The notes: generated by a model not told the origin, from the letters alone. A DNA stretch of 12,837 bases from Clostridia bacterium (GCA_017537405.1 JAFYKU010000039.1:1-12837); one strand, 5' to 3'. Numbered from the stretch's first letter, positions 1 through 6,240 are shown. Made by a program: numbers and translations.

Positions 1-28
1 AGGACAAGCACACAACTCTGCAAAACCG

Positions 29-91
29 ACGGCGAAACTTGGGGGTGGCACGCGAGGCTTTCTGCCAACCCCAATTTCTTTTTCCGCCGTT
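29..91 (+). other. Large GC-rich nested hairpin (terminator-like or transfer-origin-like)
   Basis: Arms 39-50 and 63-74 match as inverted repeats at 11 of 12 positions around a 12-base loop. They are followed by a T-rich stretch (75-83). Outside them, acggcg (29-34) pairs perfectly with cgccgt (86-91), giving a nested structure. The inner part has the shape of a rho-independent terminator for a gene lying left of the window. The extra outer arms and its place near the end of a mobile element also fit a nicking or transfer origin, but no relaxase gene is in view, so that reading is only a guess. Confidence 0.5.
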
Positions 92-143
92 GTCTTTCCC
101 CTTTTGTCGTTTCCTTTTGGATTTGGTTTTTACATGGTTTTCA

Positions 144-184
144 CCGCTGTCAAGGGAGATGTCTCTCTGTTTACTTGACAGTGG
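144..184. repeat. Inverted repeat containing GTCAAGGG / CTTGAC
   Basis: Arms 144-154 and 174-184 form an 11-bp stem with one G-T pair. The loop holds a second small hairpin (gaga / tctc). The left arm and loop edge carry GTCAAGGG (149-156), which recurs in the inverted repeat just upstream of the recombinase gene (1198-1205). There is no T-run, so this is more likely a protein-binding or structured RNA site than a terminator. It lies immediately upstream of the terminator at 208-232. Confidence 0.5.
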
Positions 185-207
185 TTTAATAATTTCAAAC
201 ATACTTC

Positions 208-232
208 CGCATAGTCAAACTATGCGTTTTTT
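208..232 (+). terminator. Rho-independent terminator
   Basis: A perfect 8-bp stem (208-215 with 219-226) with a 3-base loop is followed by six T residues. It lies 39 bases before the start of the broken sigma-like gene. It either ends transcription of the preceding part of the element or acts as an attenuator for that gene. A second small hairpin (233-238 with 242-247) follows directly. Confidence 0.8.
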
Positions 233-270
233 CCTTTTGCCAAAAGGCAGACAAAAGGAGAAATAAATAT

Positions 271-849
271 ATGAAAACACAATTAACAGATAACACGGTA
301 ATCACAAAAGAAAACATTCTTGATTTAGGTAAAGCCATTGCTTTAAAAGCCGTAAAAGGCTCACTACAATATGCTTAAGGCAATTTAGACTATTTACACA
401 AGGACATAATCTTTGATTTATATCATCGCAATACAACGGATATATACAGCGATGGCTTTGATATTGTGCAAGAAACGGTATGCTTTCTTTGCAATTTTAT
501 TGGTTATCAATTAGGTGATTTATTCAATGGTATGACTATTAGATTAGCTTGTTTTAAGGCGATGTATGCCTATATTCGTAAACAAATCAAAGTAAACAAT
601 AACGAAGTAGACGATGAAGTTTTACCATACATTCCGACACCAGAAACAATGGACGAACCGATTGACTATTCCAAAGCTAAAGATATAGTTAGGACAGTTA
701 CATCAAATTCATTAGAAAGACAAATTCTTTCTTATCTTTACAGTGGTGCAACAGTAAACAATACTGCTGAATTTCTAAACATTAGTATCGACATTGTTTA
801 CAAGCGAAGAAGCAAGTTTCGACAAAAATGGTTAAGTTATATCAACTAA
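271..849 (+). pseudogene. Sigma-like / helix-turn-helix mobile-element regulator, interrupted by TAA
   Basis: A reading frame of 192 codons starts at ATG 271 behind a good ribosome binding site (AAAGGAG, 254-260). It is broken at codon 36 by TAA (376-378) and then stays open to 849. A single C-to-T change in a Gln codon would create this stop. The C-terminal half has a sigma region 4-like helix-turn-helix (around LERQILSYLYSGATVNNTAEFLNIS, then VYKRRSKFRQKW), and the middle contains SDGFDIVQETVCFL. This resembles regulators commonly found in Bacillota conjugative elements beside serine recombinases; that match is from memory. The downstream piece has only a GTG (466) without a ribosome binding site, so rescue by re-initiation looks unlikely. 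The family role, transcription control of element genes, is inferred. Confidence 0.7.
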
Positions 850-892
850 TTTTAAGTAAATATCAAATAACATCAAGTCTAATCAAAAACTT

Positions 893-933
893 GCTAACTA
901 ATGTCATTCAATTTGAAATTCAAATTTGTTAGC
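893..933. repeat. Nested inverted repeat upstream of small ORF
   Basis: Outer arms gctaac (893-898) and gttagc (928-933) enclose an inner perfect 7-bp hairpin (910-916 with 920-926, loop aat). No T-run follows, so it is not a classical terminator. It sits between the broken sigma-like gene and the 33-aa ORF and could be an mRNA structure or a binding site. I see nothing else in 850-956. Confidence 0.4.
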
Positions 934-969
934 ATTCCCATTGAACTTTTGTTCTTAAAGGGAGTAAAA

Positions 970-1071
970 ATGCAAGTTAAAATAATCTTAACCAATGAAC
1001 CAAATATTCAAAATATAGATAAGATATTTTATCTAAAACTATTAGAAAACATCTTAAAAATAGTAAAGTGA
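970..1071 (+). CDS. 33-aa small protein preceding the recombinase
   Basis: This ORF has 33 codons and starts at ATG 970 behind AAAGGGAG (957-964) at good spacing. It encodes MQVKIILTNEPNIQNIDKIF followed by a short hydrophobic/basic helix ending in TGA. Its place just before the large serine recombinase matches small ORFs often seen at this position in Bacillota conjugative elements, although I rely on recollection for that. The function is unknown; a short amphipathic C-terminal helix is all that can be seen. The good ribosome binding site is the main reason for listing it. Confidence 0.5.
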   Translation: MQVKIILTNEPNIQNIDKIFYLKLLENILKIVK

Positions 1072-1080
1072 GATCCTGGC

Positions 1081-1146
1081 GTGCGCTTGTCTTGATACGA
1101 GTAAATAGATAATGGCAGTTAGATGTGTGCTTGTTTATATACAAGT
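1081..1146. repeat. Imperfect direct repeat pair (22 bp, 44 bp apart)
   Basis: Bases 1081-1102 and 1125-1146 agree at 17 of 22 positions (shared pattern GTGyGCTTGT....ATACrAGT). The second copy also has small inverted arms (CTTGT/ACAAG). In addition, cctggcg (1074-1080) is matched by cgccagg (1169-1175). The block is non-coding and lies between the 33-aa ORF and the recombinase start. It could be a regulatory or recombinase-binding region. Confidence 0.4.
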
Positions 1147-1195
1147 GAGAACAAAAAATGTCTTGTTCCGCCAGGGTGTAAACGAAATTGTTTCG

Positions 1196-1235
1196 CGGTC
1201 AAGGGTAAAGTAAATTGCCTTGCAACCCTTGACCG
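1196..1235. repeat. Perfect 11-bp inverted repeat upstream of the recombinase
   Basis: Arms cggtcaagggt (1196-1206) and acccttgaccg (1225-1235) are exact reverse complements separated by 18 bases. The sequence lies about 90 bases before the recombinase start and shares GTCAAGGG with the repeat at 144-184. With no T-run it is not a standard terminator. An operator or a recombinase-binding site is plausible. Confidence 0.55.
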
Positions 1236-1326
1236 TGAGAGAAAATCACAAACTAAAAACTCCGTAACAATTCCGTTTAACTCGTGGCTGTCGCAAGACA
1301 AAACAATATTCAATAAGGAGGTTAAA

Positions 1327-2850
1327 ATGAAAACAGCAGTTGTGTATGCTCGGTACAGTTGCGATAACCAAACCGAGCAGAGCATCGAAGGTCAGTTAAG
1401 GGTCTGTCAAGAGTTTGCGAAGAACAATCAGATTTTGATTGTAGATACTTATATCGACAGAGCAATGACTGGTACTAATGATAATCGCCCAGATTTCAAA
1501 CGCATGTTACACGATAGTAACAAACGACAATGGGATTATGTCATAGTTTATAAACTAGATCGTTTCAGCCGTAATAAATACGAAAGCGTTATACATAAAC
1601 GCACATTAAAAGAAAACGGTATCAAAGTTTTATCTGCCATGGAAAACATACCCGACACACCAGAAGGTATTATTTTAGAGTCCTTACTGGAAGGTATGAA
1701 CCAATATTATTCCGCAGAGTTGTCTCAACAGGTTAAACGAGGACTTAACGAAAGTTATCTAAAAGGACAATTTACAGGTGGTCATCAATTATATGGCTAT
1801 GATATTGTAAATAAAAAGAATGTTATTAATCCAGTTGAAAGCGAAGTAGTCAAAGAGATATTTGCAAGATATGCAGCTGGCTATACAGCAAAGTTTATTG
1901 CCAATGACTTAAAGCAACGCAGGATAATAACCAAAGCAGGGAAGTACATTACAGAGTCAATGATTTACAAACTTATCCAAAATGAAAAGTATATTGGCAT
2001 CACAAAACATAATGGCAAAGTTTATACCAATATTTATCCAGCAATCATAGACAAAGATGTTTGGCAAAGAGTTCAAACTATTCGTCAAGCAAACAAGTGC
2101 TCACCCAGTCGCAAAAAAGATGTTTATGATTTTGTACTTTCTGGCAAATTAGTTTGTGGTTGTTGTAAAAGAATGATAGTTGGCGAAAGTGGAACAAGTT
2201 GTACTGGTAAAATTTATTACTATTATAGTTGTCTCAGTCGTCGCCGTAAAAAAGCAAAGTGTAATTTTCAATCTGTTAATAAGCAATGGTTAGAAGACTT
2301 AGTAATTCTAACGACATGGCATCTCTTGAATGAGAAAAATTTAATTGAAGAAATTTCAAACCGAATTTACGCACTACATACAAAGATGAGTAAGGAGCAA
2401 GTCAATCTTAAAGCATTAGAAAGTAAACGCAATGAAGCAGTAAAAGCAAGTCAAAATTTAATTGCTGCACTTGAACAAGGCATAGTTACAGAACAAACAA
2501 AAACTCGCTTAAAGGAATTAGAAACAATTATCTCACAATATGAATTTGATATAGAACAAGAAAAGCAACGGAACTATGTATATTTAACACCAGAGAAAAT
2601 TAAACAATATTTAACATCTGCAATGAAAGGGGATATGAAACTTATTTCTGCTCGAAAAACGATAGTCAGATATTTAATCCGCGAAATTATAATAGATAAC
2701 GACAAAGTGATAATTACATACAACTTTTCCGATACGCACTTATCTTCAAAAGAAATTCCTGATGATATCGATGCTCTTAAACAAACAGTGGAAACAGTTA
2801 TGGTTAATAGTTCAAACAATTTAGACCACATGCCGCCAAAAGCAACCTAA
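1327..2850 (+). CDS. Large serine recombinase (TnpX/TndX-type integrase-excisionase)
   Basis: This 507-aa protein catalyses site-specific integration and excision of a mobile element. I chose ATG 1327 because TAAGGAGGT (1313-1321) precedes it; the open frame extends further upstream without such a signal. Residues 1-145 are the resolvase-type catalytic domain: YARYS with catalytic Ser11 and Arg9, then KLDRFSRN at 76-83. Residues about 155-260 are the Recombinase domain. A zinc ribbon follows (C277-x2-C280 and C302-x9-C312), then a long helical, coiled-coil-like segment (about 360-425) and a C-terminal tail. Length and domain order are normal for large serine recombinases of Tn4451/Tn5397-like elements, and no defect is seen. 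It reads outward as the last gene of the element and is followed at once by a terminator, so the element boundary probably lies close to 2850-2920. Confidence 0.93.
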   Translation: MKTAVVYARYSCDNQTEQSIEGQLRVCQEFAKNNQILIVDTYIDRAMTGTNDNRPDFKRMLHDSNKRQWDYVIVYKLDRFSRNKYESVIHKRTLKENGIKVLSAMENIPDTPEGIILESLLEGMNQYYSAELSQQVKRGLNESYLKGQFTGGHQLYGYDIVNKKNVINPVESEVVKEIFARYAAGYTAKFIANDLKQRRIITKAGKYITESMIYKLIQNEKYIGITKHNGKVYTNIYPAIIDKDVWQRVQTIRQANKCSPSRKKDVYDFVLSGKLVCGCCKRMIVGESGTSCTGKIYYYYSCLSRRRKKAKCNFQSVNKQWLEDLVILTTWHLLNEKNLIEEISNRIYALHTKMSKEQVNLKALESKRNEAVKASQNLIAALEQGIVTEQTKTRLKELETIISQYEFDIEQEKQRNYVYLTPEKIKQYLTSAMKGDMKLISARKTIVRYLIREIIIDNDKVIITYNFSDTHLSSKEIPDDIDALKQTVETVMVNSSNNLDHMPPKAT

Positions 2851-2878
2851 ATCGAACTTATCGGTTTAGTTTTTTTTT
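2847..2878 (+). terminator. Rho-independent terminator of the recombinase gene
   Basis: A stem of 8-9 bp (2847-2854 with 2862-2869, one G-T pair) is followed by nine T residues. It overlaps the TAA stop codon of the recombinase. Its left arm contains TAAATCGAACTT, which occurs again at 3816-3827. Confidence 0.85.
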
Positions 2879-2886
2879 ATTTGAAA

Positions 2887-2915
2887 TAGACAAAGCAATA
2901 TTTGTTTGATACATT
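2887..2915 (+). promoter_or_regulatory. Possible promoter giving a leaderless CYTH transcript
   Basis: TAGACA (2887-2892) and TACATT (2910-2915) are 17 bases apart. Transcription would then begin very near ATG 2922, which has no Shine-Dalgarno in front of it. The -10 match is only moderate, so this is a suggestion. Confidence 0.3.
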
Positions 2916-2921
2916 CATTTT

Positions 2922-3524
2922 ATGAAACAAATAGAGATTACTACGCGTGTGTTAGAAAACATAGACAAAGTGAAAGAAAAATTGTTAAAACTTGGATTTC
3001 AGCAACGTGAAGTAGGGTATATAGATGACACTTATTTTTGCCAAAGTTTATTTGGGCTAAGAGAAAATAATATTGCGGATTTCTTGAAACGGTGTGTTCT
3101 GGTTCGTTGTATCCGTGCCGGTGAAGACGTTTTTCAAAAATTAACATACAAAAACAAAGTTTTTCAAGGAGACGTAACACTCACGGAAGAAAAGATTAAT
3201 GTTAACATTGATGATGTTCAGCAAGCAAAATTATTGCTGTTGGCATTACATTTTCAAGAACTTGTTCAGGTCAAATATGATTACTGGGTTTACGAAAAAG
3301 ATGGTGTTGAATTGGCTTTACAAAATGTAGAAGGTTTAGGTTTGTTGCTTGAGTATGAACATTTGGAAGATTTCGCTGGGAAGGATGGTACAACTATTCT
3401 TCAAGCAAAAGAACGAATGCTGCAAGCCATAAAAAACTTGGAAATCAAGATTACAGACGAATATGATGTAAAAAAAGCCTACGAATTAATTACAAAAAAA
3501 ATCAGCACGGGTGTAAGTTTTTGA
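2922..3524 (+). CDS. CYTH-domain protein (adenylate cyclase CyaB / triphosphatase-like)
   Basis: This 200-aa protein has the layout of the CYTH superfamily, whose members act on triphosphorylated substrates inside an eight-stranded tunnel. Visible family features are IEITTRV near the N-terminus, DDTYF (35-39), the basic strand VLVRCIRAG (59-67), KLTYKNK (73-79), VKYDYWVYEKDGVELALQ (117-134) and LLLEYEHLED (141-150). The usual N-terminal ExExK signature is altered: it reads Q3-x-E5-x-T7 with R9 kept. Metal binding or catalysis may therefore differ from the thiamine-triphosphatase or tripolyphosphatase type. CyaB-like class IV cyclase is the nearest general label, but the substrate cannot be told. 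No Shine-Dalgarno is seen before ATG 2922. It is the first gene beyond the recombinase terminator and may be either host DNA or cargo. Confidence 0.75.
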   Translation: MKQIEITTRVLENIDKVKEKLLKLGFQQREVGYIDDTYFCQSLFGLRENNIADFLKRCVLVRCIRAGEDVFQKLTYKNKVFQGDVTLTEEKINVNIDDVQQAKLLLLALHFQELVQVKYDYWVYEKDGVELALQNVEGLGLLLEYEHLEDFAGKDGTTILQAKERMLQAIKNLEIKITDEYDVKKAYELITKKISTGVSF

Positions 3525-3574
3525 AACTTGCGAAATAATTCTGATTTACAAAGGACAATAAAAGTAGAAAAATT

Positions 3575-3691
3575 ATGTATTACAGATATCAAGGTTTATG
3601 TATCAGCGAGATTAAACACAGTGACAAATCACATTACCTGCGTCCCGCCAATATGTACCCAACTGAACATTTAGTTGGGTATTTTATTTAA
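3575..3691 (+). CDS. Doubtful 38-aa ORF
   Basis: The ORF MYYRYQGLCISEIKHSDKSH continues for 38 codons and ends in TAA. The nearest purine-rich stretch (AAAGGAC, 3549-3555) is about 20 bases upstream, too far for a normal ribosome binding site. The terminator-like hairpin 3656-3681 lies inside its last codons. It may be a remnant of a longer gene or not coding at all, and I recognise no family. Confidence 0.2.
   Translation: MYYRYQGLCISEIKHSDKSHYLRPANMYPTEHLVGYFI
3656..3688 (+). terminator. Rho-independent terminator-like hairpin
   Basis: A perfect 9-bp stem (3656-3664 with 3673-3681, loop gaacattt) is followed by TTTTATTT. It would end CYTH transcription or a short transcript from 3525-3655. 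It stands only 23 bases before the start codon of the 19-aa ORF, so an attenuator role is also possible. Confidence 0.7.
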
Positions 3692-3703
3692 AGGAGAATT
3701 CCT

Positions 3704-3763
3704 ATGTTAGAAAGTTTAATATCAGCTTTAAAAAATTTAAAAATTTTAATAGAGCAGGCGTAA
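3704..3763 (+). CDS. 19-aa amphipathic peptide ORF
   Basis: ATG 3704 follows a good ribosome binding site (AAAGGAG, 3690-3696). The ORF encodes MLESLISALKNLKILIEQA and stops at TAA. The peptide would form an amphipathic helix with Leu/Ile on one face and Lys/Glu/Asn on the other, a pattern seen in small membrane-active or leader peptides. No family is recognised. It lies between a terminator-like hairpin and the restriction gene promoter. It could be a genuine micro-protein, a leader peptide or chance; the clear ribosome binding site is the only strong evidence. Confidence 0.35.
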   Translation: MLESLISALKNLKILIEQA

Positions 3764-3810
3764 TGATTAATAACTTTGTGTCCAGTTGAGGTCAAAAATT
3801 TTTCCAATAA

Positions 3811-3846
3811 AAACTTAAATCGAACTTTTTATTTGCTTAGGTTTTT
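3811..3846 (+). terminator. Weak terminator-like hairpin
   Basis: An imperfect stem (aacttaa, 3812-3818, with ttaggtt, 3837-3843) leads into a run of T residues. It contains a second copy of TAAATCGAACTT (3816-3827), shared with the recombinase terminator. It would insulate the restriction gene promoter from upstream transcription. The pairing is poor in the middle, so confidence is modest. Confidence 0.4.
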
Positions 3847-3864
3847 TGAAGGGAAAATATATAC

Positions 3865-3893
3865 TTGAAAATTTACGATAGCGAAAGTATATT
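3865..3893 (+). promoter_or_regulatory. Sigma-A promoter of the restriction endonuclease
   Basis: TTGAAA (3865-3870) and TATATT (3888-3893) are separated by exactly 17 bases and lie about 45 bases upstream of the start codon. Inverted octamers atatactt (3859-3866) and aagtatat (3885-3892) overlap both promoter boxes. A repressor bound to them would block RNA polymerase. Confidence 0.7.
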
Positions 3894-3914
3894 TATGTAT
3901 TAGTAAACAAGTTT

Positions 3915-3930
3915 TTAGTTTTAAAACTAA
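3915..3930. promoter_or_regulatory. Perfect 16-bp palindrome abutting the ribosome binding site
   Basis: TTAGTTTTAAAACTAA is a perfect palindrome in the 5' leader of the restriction endonuclease. Its last two bases are part of the AAGGAG ribosome binding site (3929-3934). It could be an operator for the HTH domain of the methyltransferase or a weak RNA hairpin limiting translation. Either would delay nuclease production relative to the methyltransferase. Confidence 0.5.
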
Positions 3931-3939
3931 GGAGAAGAT

Positions 3940-4797
3940 ATGACAATACAGAGAAATAGAGCTGAAGGATGGAAATATGCAAAATTATCTGGACACGAAA
4001 ATGAAAACTTGGTAAAAGAATTGTTTTCTGATAAAGGTACATTCCAAGCTAAATTTTTAGAAAGACTTGGAAAATCCAATTGTAAAATTTTAAAAGTAGA
4101 AGTAGGTGGACTTAATGAGAAAAATGTTGTTTCTGTTCTAGGGAATACAACAAAGTCAAAAACTGACCTTAAAGTTTTTTTAAATGACGGAGCTGCTTTT
4201 AATATCTCAATAAAAAAGAGCTTGGGTGGACAAGTTTATTTAATTCCAATTCACAATTTTATTTTGGGATATGAAAAACAATTTGATGAAGTTATTCCCG
4301 AAGATGTAAAAAGAGCAATTGAACTTTATTGGGGAAAAGCAAACGACACATTGAATATCGTTAATAAATTAGGTACAAATAAAGCCTACGAAACTCGCAA
4401 AAATAGACTTGTTGCCGACACTTTAAAAGCTTATGACAAACATTTATACGAATGTTTGCTTGACTGGTTTAAGAATAATATATCTAATTTAGTTACATTT
4501 TGTTTCGCTAGTGGTTTAGCAAAAGATAAAACAGAGTGGTCAAATGTTATTTGGTATGATAATGAGCTCGGAGAAAACTCTGTCGACGATTTGTTTTTAA
4601 TTAGTGATTTGCAAAAATATTTTGAAAGTATTGCAGAAACTGAAACTTACTATGGAAATAGAGGACATGGTTCAACAATACAATTGCCATTTGGATTTGT
4701 TCAATGGCATAGTCCAAAAAAAATTATTCCCGGATGTATACAATTTCATCATAGTTATGAAAAATTAGCAAAATCAAAAAAGAAAAAGAATGATTGA
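3940..4797 (+). CDS. Type II restriction endonuclease, MspI-like PD-(D/E)xK fold
   Basis: This 285-aa protein is predicted to cut unmethylated DNA at the site protected by the adjacent cytosine methyltransferase. The nuclease core is visible as KSKTDLKV (D76), then NISIKKS (S90-x-K92). As I recall R.MspI, its active site is D99, N117 and K119 in KTD...LNIKHS, and the spacing and flanking residues line up well, with Ser in place of Asn. A C-terminal block (YGNRGHGSTIQLPFGFVQW, about 237-255, then a basic KKII) also parallels the C-terminus of MspI. It starts at ATG 3940 behind AAGGAG. It converges on the methyltransferase gene with 90 bases between the stops. The recognition sequence cannot be read from the protein; CCGG should not be assumed. 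The low G+C content suggests acquisition by transfer. Confidence 0.8.
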   Translation: MTIQRNRAEGWKYAKLSGHENENLVKELFSDKGTFQAKFLERLGKSNCKILKVEVGGLNEKNVVSVLGNTTKSKTDLKVFLNDGAAFNISIKKSLGGQVYLIPIHNFILGYEKQFDEVIPEDVKRAIELYWGKANDTLNIVNKLGTNKAYETRKNRLVADTLKAYDKHLYECLLDWFKNNISNLVTFCFASGLAKDKTEWSNVIWYDNELGENSVDDLFLISDLQKYFESIAETETYYGNRGHGSTIQLPFGFVQWHSPKKIIPGCIQFHHSYEKLAKSKKKKND

Positions 4798-4812
4798 ATA
4801 TTATTCTTTTTT
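4784..4812 (+). terminator. AT-rich hairpin at the end of the restriction gene
   Basis: Arms aaaagaat (4784-4791) and attctttt (4803-4810) form an 8-bp stem that overlaps the TGA stop, and the T-run continues to 4812. The stem lacks G-C pairs, so it is a weak terminator candidate between two convergent genes. Confidence 0.4.
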
Positions 4813-4887
4813 GCTTTAACTAAATTACGGAATTTTAAATTGTTTGTCTCTTAGTTACCTTAAATGTATCTCCAGTATACGATATAG

Positions 4888-6186
4888 TTAATTTTTCCTA
4901 TTTTGAAAAAATAAATTAACTTGTTTAGCCAATGCTACTGATAAAAGTGGTGGAACAGCATTACCTATTTGTAAATTTTTCATTCCTGTTGAACCATAAA
5001 ATTTATAACTGTCTGGAAAACTTTGGAGTCTTGCTCCTTCTCTTGTTGATAATGCTCTTGAATCCCTTGGATGAATACATCTTGAAGAAGACGGACAAGC
5101 AAAATTTCGAGTAATGGTTGGAGCAGGTTTTTTCCACCACATTTTCGCATAAGTATTTCCAAAACCACTTTTTGGTCTTAATTCTTCTGGCAAGTCTTCT
5201 TTTGAACCACCATCAGGCAAAGCTTTCATTAATCTAATCAAATGTTCTCCATTTTTTGGAGATAGATTATCTTTTAATTCTTTACAATCATGAACAAATT
5301 TTTGAAAATCATTTGTAGGTTCAGAAGCATATATTTTATTTTCTTCGCCACTTTCCATACAAGGCAAATCACTTAAAGCATCTTCTAATGTTACATAAGG
5401 TTTTAATCCTTCTTTTTCCCCGTGTGTTGGAAGGGGATATTCAAAATTGTTTTTATTTCTTGTTCCTACAAGAATAACCCTTTCTCTAAACTCCGGCACT
5501 CCATAATCTGCAGAATTTAAAGTTTTATACTTTAAATCATACCCAATATCTTCAAAACATTTTTTTATATCTTCAAATAATTGTCCTTTGTTCATACTAA
5601 GGATTCCTGTCACATTTTCAAATAAAAACATTTTAGGTTTTAGAATAGTTAAAATTCTACAATATTCTTCAAAAAGATGGGCTCTTTCGTCATTTTGCCT
5701 TTTACCTAATGTTGAATAGGATTGACAAGGTGGTCCACCAACAACAATATCAATAGAACAATCTATTTCTTGTTTTAACATTTCTTCAGTAACTTCTTTA
5801 ATATCGCAATTTAACATTTTTACATTTGGATGATTTAACGAATATGCTTTTGCAATATCTTTATCATATTCATTCGCCAATACTACTTGGAACATTGGAT
5901 TATTTGCAAAACCATAACTTAATCCACCAACTCCAGCAAACAAATCTACCACTTTCAATGTTTGTTCATTTATCAAACCTAATTGTGTATTAGTTAAATC
6001 CAACAATTCATTTCCATCTATTTTAAAAACCTTTCCGATGTTTCTCAATTTGTCATAACTAGGTTTACTCTTTTCATTCAGCCAATCTGAAACTTGTGCT
6101 TGAGTAGAATCTATCTTTAAAGCAAACTCATTTTGATTAAGATTATTTTCATATAATATATTCTCAATTAATTTAGAAATAGTCAT
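4888..6186 (-). CDS. C5-cytosine DNA methyltransferase with N-terminal Cro/CI-type HTH
   Basis: This 432-aa protein transfers methyl from S-adenosylmethionine to C5 of cytosine and protects the host from the neighbouring endonuclease. I chose ATG 6186, with GGAG six bases upstream; a TTG at 6198 lies next to that GGAG and is an unlikely start. Residues about 3-66 form an XRE-type HTH (NQNEFALKIDSTQAQVSDWL). The methyltransferase motifs follow in order: DLFAGVGG (motif I, about 81-88), GGPPCQS (motif IV, catalytic Cys154), ENV (190-192), FRERVILVG (motif VIII), a target recognition region about 250-350, and QIGNAVPP (motif X, about 406-413). All key residues are present. HTH extensions of this kind, as in M.MspI, M.EcoRII and M.SsoII, repress transcription of the restriction-modification genes, so self-regulation at 6208-6240 is likely. 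The target sequence is unknown. Confidence 0.92.
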   Translation of the reverse strand: MTISKLIENILYENNLNQNEFALKIDSTQAQVSDWLNEKSKPSYDKLRNIGKVFKIDGNELLDLTNTQLGLINEQTLKVVDLFAGVGGLSYGFANNPMFQVVLANEYDKDIAKAYSLNHPNVKMLNCDIKEVTEEMLKQEIDCSIDIVVGGPPCQSYSTLGKRQNDERAHLFEEYCRILTILKPKMFLFENVTGILSMNKGQLFEDIKKCFEDIGYDLKYKTLNSADYGVPEFRERVILVGTRNKNNFEYPLPTHGEKEGLKPYVTLEDALSDLPCMESGEENKIYASEPTNDFQKFVHDCKELKDNLSPKNGEHLIRLMKALPDGGSKEDLPEELRPKSGFGNTYAKMWWKKPAPTITRNFACPSSSRCIHPRDSRALSTREGARLQSFPDSYKFYGSTGMKNLQIGNAVPPLLSVALAKQVNLFFQNRKN

Positions 6187-6207
6187 AATTTTCTCCAAAT
6201 ATTCTTT

Positions 6208-6240
6208 TATAGGAATACCTATATAACAATACCTTATAAC
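6208..6240 (-). promoter_or_regulatory. Operator-like repeats at the methyltransferase promoter
   Basis: Two adjacent direct repeats (6214-6227 and 6228-6240) read on the minus strand as gttatataggtatt and gttataaggtatt, differing by one inserted and one changed base. An inverted pair tatagg (6208-6213) / cctata (6218-6223) overlaps the first. On the minus strand a weak promoter (TTGATT, 17 bases, TATTGT) can be drawn so that the repeats cover its -10 box. The arrangement suits binding by the methyltransferase HTH domain. Confidence 0.5.

Noticed and set aside
39..266. 75-aa ORF at the window start
   Set aside because: It runs through two large hairpins and a clear terminator and has no ribosome binding site.
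1123..1326. Upstream extension of the recombinase reading frame by 68 codons
   Set aside because: The frame is open, but it covers a perfect inverted repeat, has no ribosome binding site at its start, and the recombinase fold begins exactly at MKTAVVYARYS behind a strong AGGAGG.
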